Of a stretch of 7,104 nt of DNA, positions 5,490 through 7,104 are shown piece by piece. This stretch comes from Actinomycetota bacterium (lineage in GTDB: Bacteria; Actinomycetota; Actinomycetes; Nanopelagicales; Nanopelagicaceae), in contig WLIM01000056.1 of assembly GCA_009702205.1 (NCBI GenBank), positions 1 through 7,104 on the forward strand. Reading direction: 5' to 3'. Each line of letters opens with the position of its first letter. Position 1 is the first letter of the stretch. Under the pieces are notes generated by a model that worked only from the letters and a program-made list of their open reading frames with translations, made no database searches and was not told where the DNA came from. The position numbers and the translations under genes are program-made.

Positions 5490-6583
5490 TTCGGGATCAC
5501 CATAATTTTTGCTAAAACTATTTGGCCAATTTTTTGAGCAGCTGGGGTAAGCGAAATTGGTGTCCGCTTTGCTTTCCATGAATCGGCTTTCAAAGCCAAG
5601 TCATCAATATTTGAATTTAGCCAATCTGAAGTGAAGTTCGAGTTATCACAAATCTCGGCAGCACCTTTTGATACCAGGTCAGCGGCGTTAGCGTTCTGTT
5701 CTCCGTTGCCAATCGGGAGCGGAACAATTAATGCAAAAGAATTGACAGCATCAATTTCTGCACAAGTAACTGCGCCACCTCTAGAGATAACTAGGTCGCT
5801 AGCCACATACATCTTTGCCATATCCGAAATATATGCGAGTGGCACATAACCTGGACGCGCTTTTGGAAGTGAATTCTTACTTCCAACGCCATGAATAACG
5901 TTGAACCCTTTTTCAAGGAGAAAATACAAGGATTCTGAAATTGTTCTGTTAATCGCTTCTGCCCCAAGAGATCCACCAAAAACGAAAATTGTTCGCTTTG
6001 TGCGATCTAGGCCCAATTCGTTGTAAGTATCTGTCCAAATCGCAGAAAGTTCAGACTTGCTCATATTAGAAATTGCAAAAATATCTGAACGCAATGGCAT
6101 TCCAACTAATTTCGCCGATTGCCAACTTCCTCCGAACTTAGACGTGCTCTTGAAGGCAATCAAATTCTCGTCAGCAAATTTTGCACCTAATTTATTGGCC
6201 CAACCAGGAATCGCATTAGCCTCATGAATTATTAACGTAACCCCGAGAATTCTTGCCGCAATGTAACAAGGAGCGCTTACGTATCCACCAAACCCAATTA
6301 CCAAGTCAGTGCTTCTTACGATCTTCAATGCCTGAGCCACCGCAATGGCAAACTTAATTGGCCAAAGGATCGCCCGGAAATCAAATTTGCGTGGAAGCGG
6401 TGATTTCAAAATTGTATGCAATTTAAGCCCTGCACTTGGCACTAGTTCGCGTTCGATTCCAAATTTGGTTCCGACAAATTCACAAGCCACATCTTCACTA
6501 TTTTCAAGAAGCCAATTAGCTACTGCAAGTGCGGGTTCAACATGTCCTGCTGTGCCGCCTCCTACTAATAGAACTCTATGCAT
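5486..6583 (-). CDS. murG: Undecaprenyl-PP-MurNAc-pentapeptide N-acetylglucosaminyltransferase MurG
   Basis: MurG is a GT-B, family 28 glycosyltransferase on the inner membrane face that adds GlcNAc from UDP-GlcNAc to lipid I, giving lipid II. The 365 residues include the glycine-rich loop VGGGTAGHVEPALAVA (7-22) and a hydrophobic patch around LWPIKFAIAVAQAL (73-86) that may contact the membrane. IGFGGYVSAP (96-105) and HEANAIPGWANKL (120-132) follow. In the donor domain are FGGSLGAEAIN (202-212), SRGGAVTCAE (267-276) and PLPIGNGEQNANAA (288-301), the UDP-GlcNAc site. The start ATG at 6583 shares one base with the ftsW stop (TGATG) and has GGAG seven bases upstream; the stop overlaps murC. 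MurG hands its product to the flippase and then FtsW, encoded just before it. Confidence 0.97.
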   Translation of the reverse strand: MHRVLLVGGGTAGHVEPALAVANWLLENSEDVACEFVGTKFGIERELVPSAGLKLHTILKSPLPRKFDFRAILWPIKFAIAVAQALKIVRSTDLVIGFGGYVSAPCYIAARILGVTLIIHEANAIPGWANKLGAKFADENLIAFKSTSKFGGSWQSAKLVGMPLRSDIFAISNMSKSELSAIWTDTYNELGLDRTKRTIFVFGGSLGAEAINRTISESLYFLLEKGFNVIHGVGSKNSLPKARPGYVPLAYISDMAKMYVASDLVISRGGAVTCAEIDAVNSFALIVPLPIGNGEQNANAADLVSKGAAEICDNSNFTSDWLNSNIDDLALKADSWKAKRTPISLTPAAQKIGQIVLAKIMVIPK

Positions 6584-7104
6584 CAGTTGGCTCCGCGTTT
6601 AGCACTGCGGGCTGCTATGTATTGTGGTTCGCGACTTGCCACATTAAGTACAAATGAGAGCGCCAGGCAGTTTGCAACTAAAGATGATCCACCGTAGGAA
6701 ATGAAAGGAAGAGTTACACCGATTACAGGAACAATTCCCACATCAGTCATTAAATTGACTAGCACTTGAAGAATAATCCAACATCCAATTCCAGTTACAA
6801 CATACTTCTGAAAAAGATCCTTTGTATTGATGGCAATTCTAAATATTCCAAAGATCATTACGCCAAAGAGTCCGATGACTGTCATAGTTCCAAGTAAACC
6901 TAGTTCCTCACCAATTACCGAGAAAATAAAATCAGTATGCGCCTCAGCTAGATTCGCCCACTTCTGTTTACTTGCACCAATTCCTACTCCAAAGAGGCCA
7001 CCGCTTGCAAGACTCATAAGGCTGTGCGCTGGCTGCCATCCGGCTAATTTATAAATTTCAGGTGCGAAGGGATCGATAACTGCTTTAAATCGTTTCAAAC
7101 GTGC
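6583..7104 (-). CDS. ftsW: Septal peptidoglycan polymerase FtsW, C-terminal part (5' end beyond window)
   Basis: FtsW is the SEDS-family glycosyltransferase that polymerises lipid II at the septum with its partner transpeptidase FtsI. The frame is open from the window edge; 173 residues plus stop are visible of a protein usually near 400 or longer. The visible part starts ARLKRFKAVIDPFAPE. It then shows SLASGGLFGVGIGASKQKW and EAHTDFIFSVIGEELGLLG, which contains the SEDS-conserved acidic residue in HTDF. Hydrophobic helices follow, then the family signature GVTLPFISYGGSSLVANCLAL. The cytosolic tail is short and basic (REPQYIAARSAKRGAN). FtsW rather than RodA is favoured by its place directly before murG, murC, ftsQ and ftsZ. 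The TTG at 7098 is an internal leucine codon, not the start. The TGA overlaps the murG ATG by one base. Confidence 0.95.
   Translation of the reverse strand, partial: ARLKRFKAVIDPFAPEIYKLAGWQPAHSLMSLASGGLFGVGIGASKQKWANLAEAHTDFIFSVIGEELGLLGTMTVIGLFGVMIFGIFRIAINTKDLFQKYVVTGIGCWIILQVLVNLMTDVGIVPVIGVTLPFISYGGSSLVANCLALSFVLNVASREPQYIAARSAKRGAN
6591..6594 (-). promoter_or_regulatory. Shine-Dalgarno of murG inside ftsW
   Basis: GGAG on the coding strand lies seven bases before the murG ATG, within the final codons of ftsW. It supports that start and coupling through the TGATG stop/start junction. Confidence 0.6.

Noticed and set aside
5490..5579. A 30-residue N-terminal extension of MurC starting at 5579
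   Set aside because: The extension lies wholly within the 3' end of murG and does not resemble MurC. The family N-terminus and the ATGA overlap point to the ATG at 5489.
7096..7098. TTG at 7098 as the start of ftsW
   Set aside because: The frame stays open to the window edge, and the visible part begins in the middle of the FtsW family alignment, so this is an internal leucine codon in a truncated gene.
1..7104. Mobile elements, CRISPR arrays, tRNA/rRNA, defence or biosynthetic systems
   Set aside because: Every stretch apart from 3254-3400 is accounted for by conserved dcw genes with intact motifs; I saw no transposase, long or spaced repeats, or RNA gene signatures.

Overview
The window holds one compact, single-direction piece of a bacterial chromosome. 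All eight recognisable genes lie on the minus strand, so transcription runs from the right edge to the left. In that order they are ftsW (its 5' part is off the window), murG, murC, ftsQ, ftsZ, pgeF (yfiH/laccase-domain), yggS, sepF and the start of a yggT-family gene (its 3' end is off the window). This is the distal half of the division and cell wall (dcw) cluster. The order matches the one known from Actinobacteria such as Mycobacterium tuberculosis, where it is followed by divIVA/wag31. The SepF tail ending in FFNQS, the actinobacterial-type YggT and the FtsZ tail ending DIPDFMK all fit Actinobacteria. Base composition is AT-leaning (roughly mid-40s % GC by eye) and intergenic space is minimal. 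I infer a low-GC, streamlined actinobacterium, for example a freshwater acI/Nanopelagicales type, but the genus cannot be fixed from this sequence alone.

Right block (3401-7104): ftsW, murG, murC and ftsQ are joined by 1-bp, 4-bp and 11-bp overlaps, as expected for translational coupling. FtsW polymerises glycan strands at the septum, MurG makes lipid II, MurC adds the first L-Ala of the stem peptide, and FtsQ is the membrane scaffold of the divisome. Middle (3254-3400): this 147-bp stretch is the only sizeable non-coding region. It is rich in candidate regulatory signals for ftsZ: two possible promoters, a perfect 8-bp inverted repeat, a WhiA-type GACAC pentamer next to a -35 element, and an AT-rich tract.

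Left block (1-3253): ftsZ (cytokinetic tubulin), then pgeF (a peptidoglycan-precursor editing enzyme in E. coli), yggS (PLP homeostasis), sepF (FtsZ membrane anchor) and yggT (small membrane protein). Gaps are 20 bp or so, or a 4-bp overlap. Together the genes cover precursor synthesis, quality control, septal polymerisation and Z-ring assembly.

I found no mobile elements, CRISPR arrays, RNA genes or prophage remnants, and no novel multi-gene system. The features most worth a second look are the ftsZ leader architecture and the hairpin over the ftsZ stop codon.
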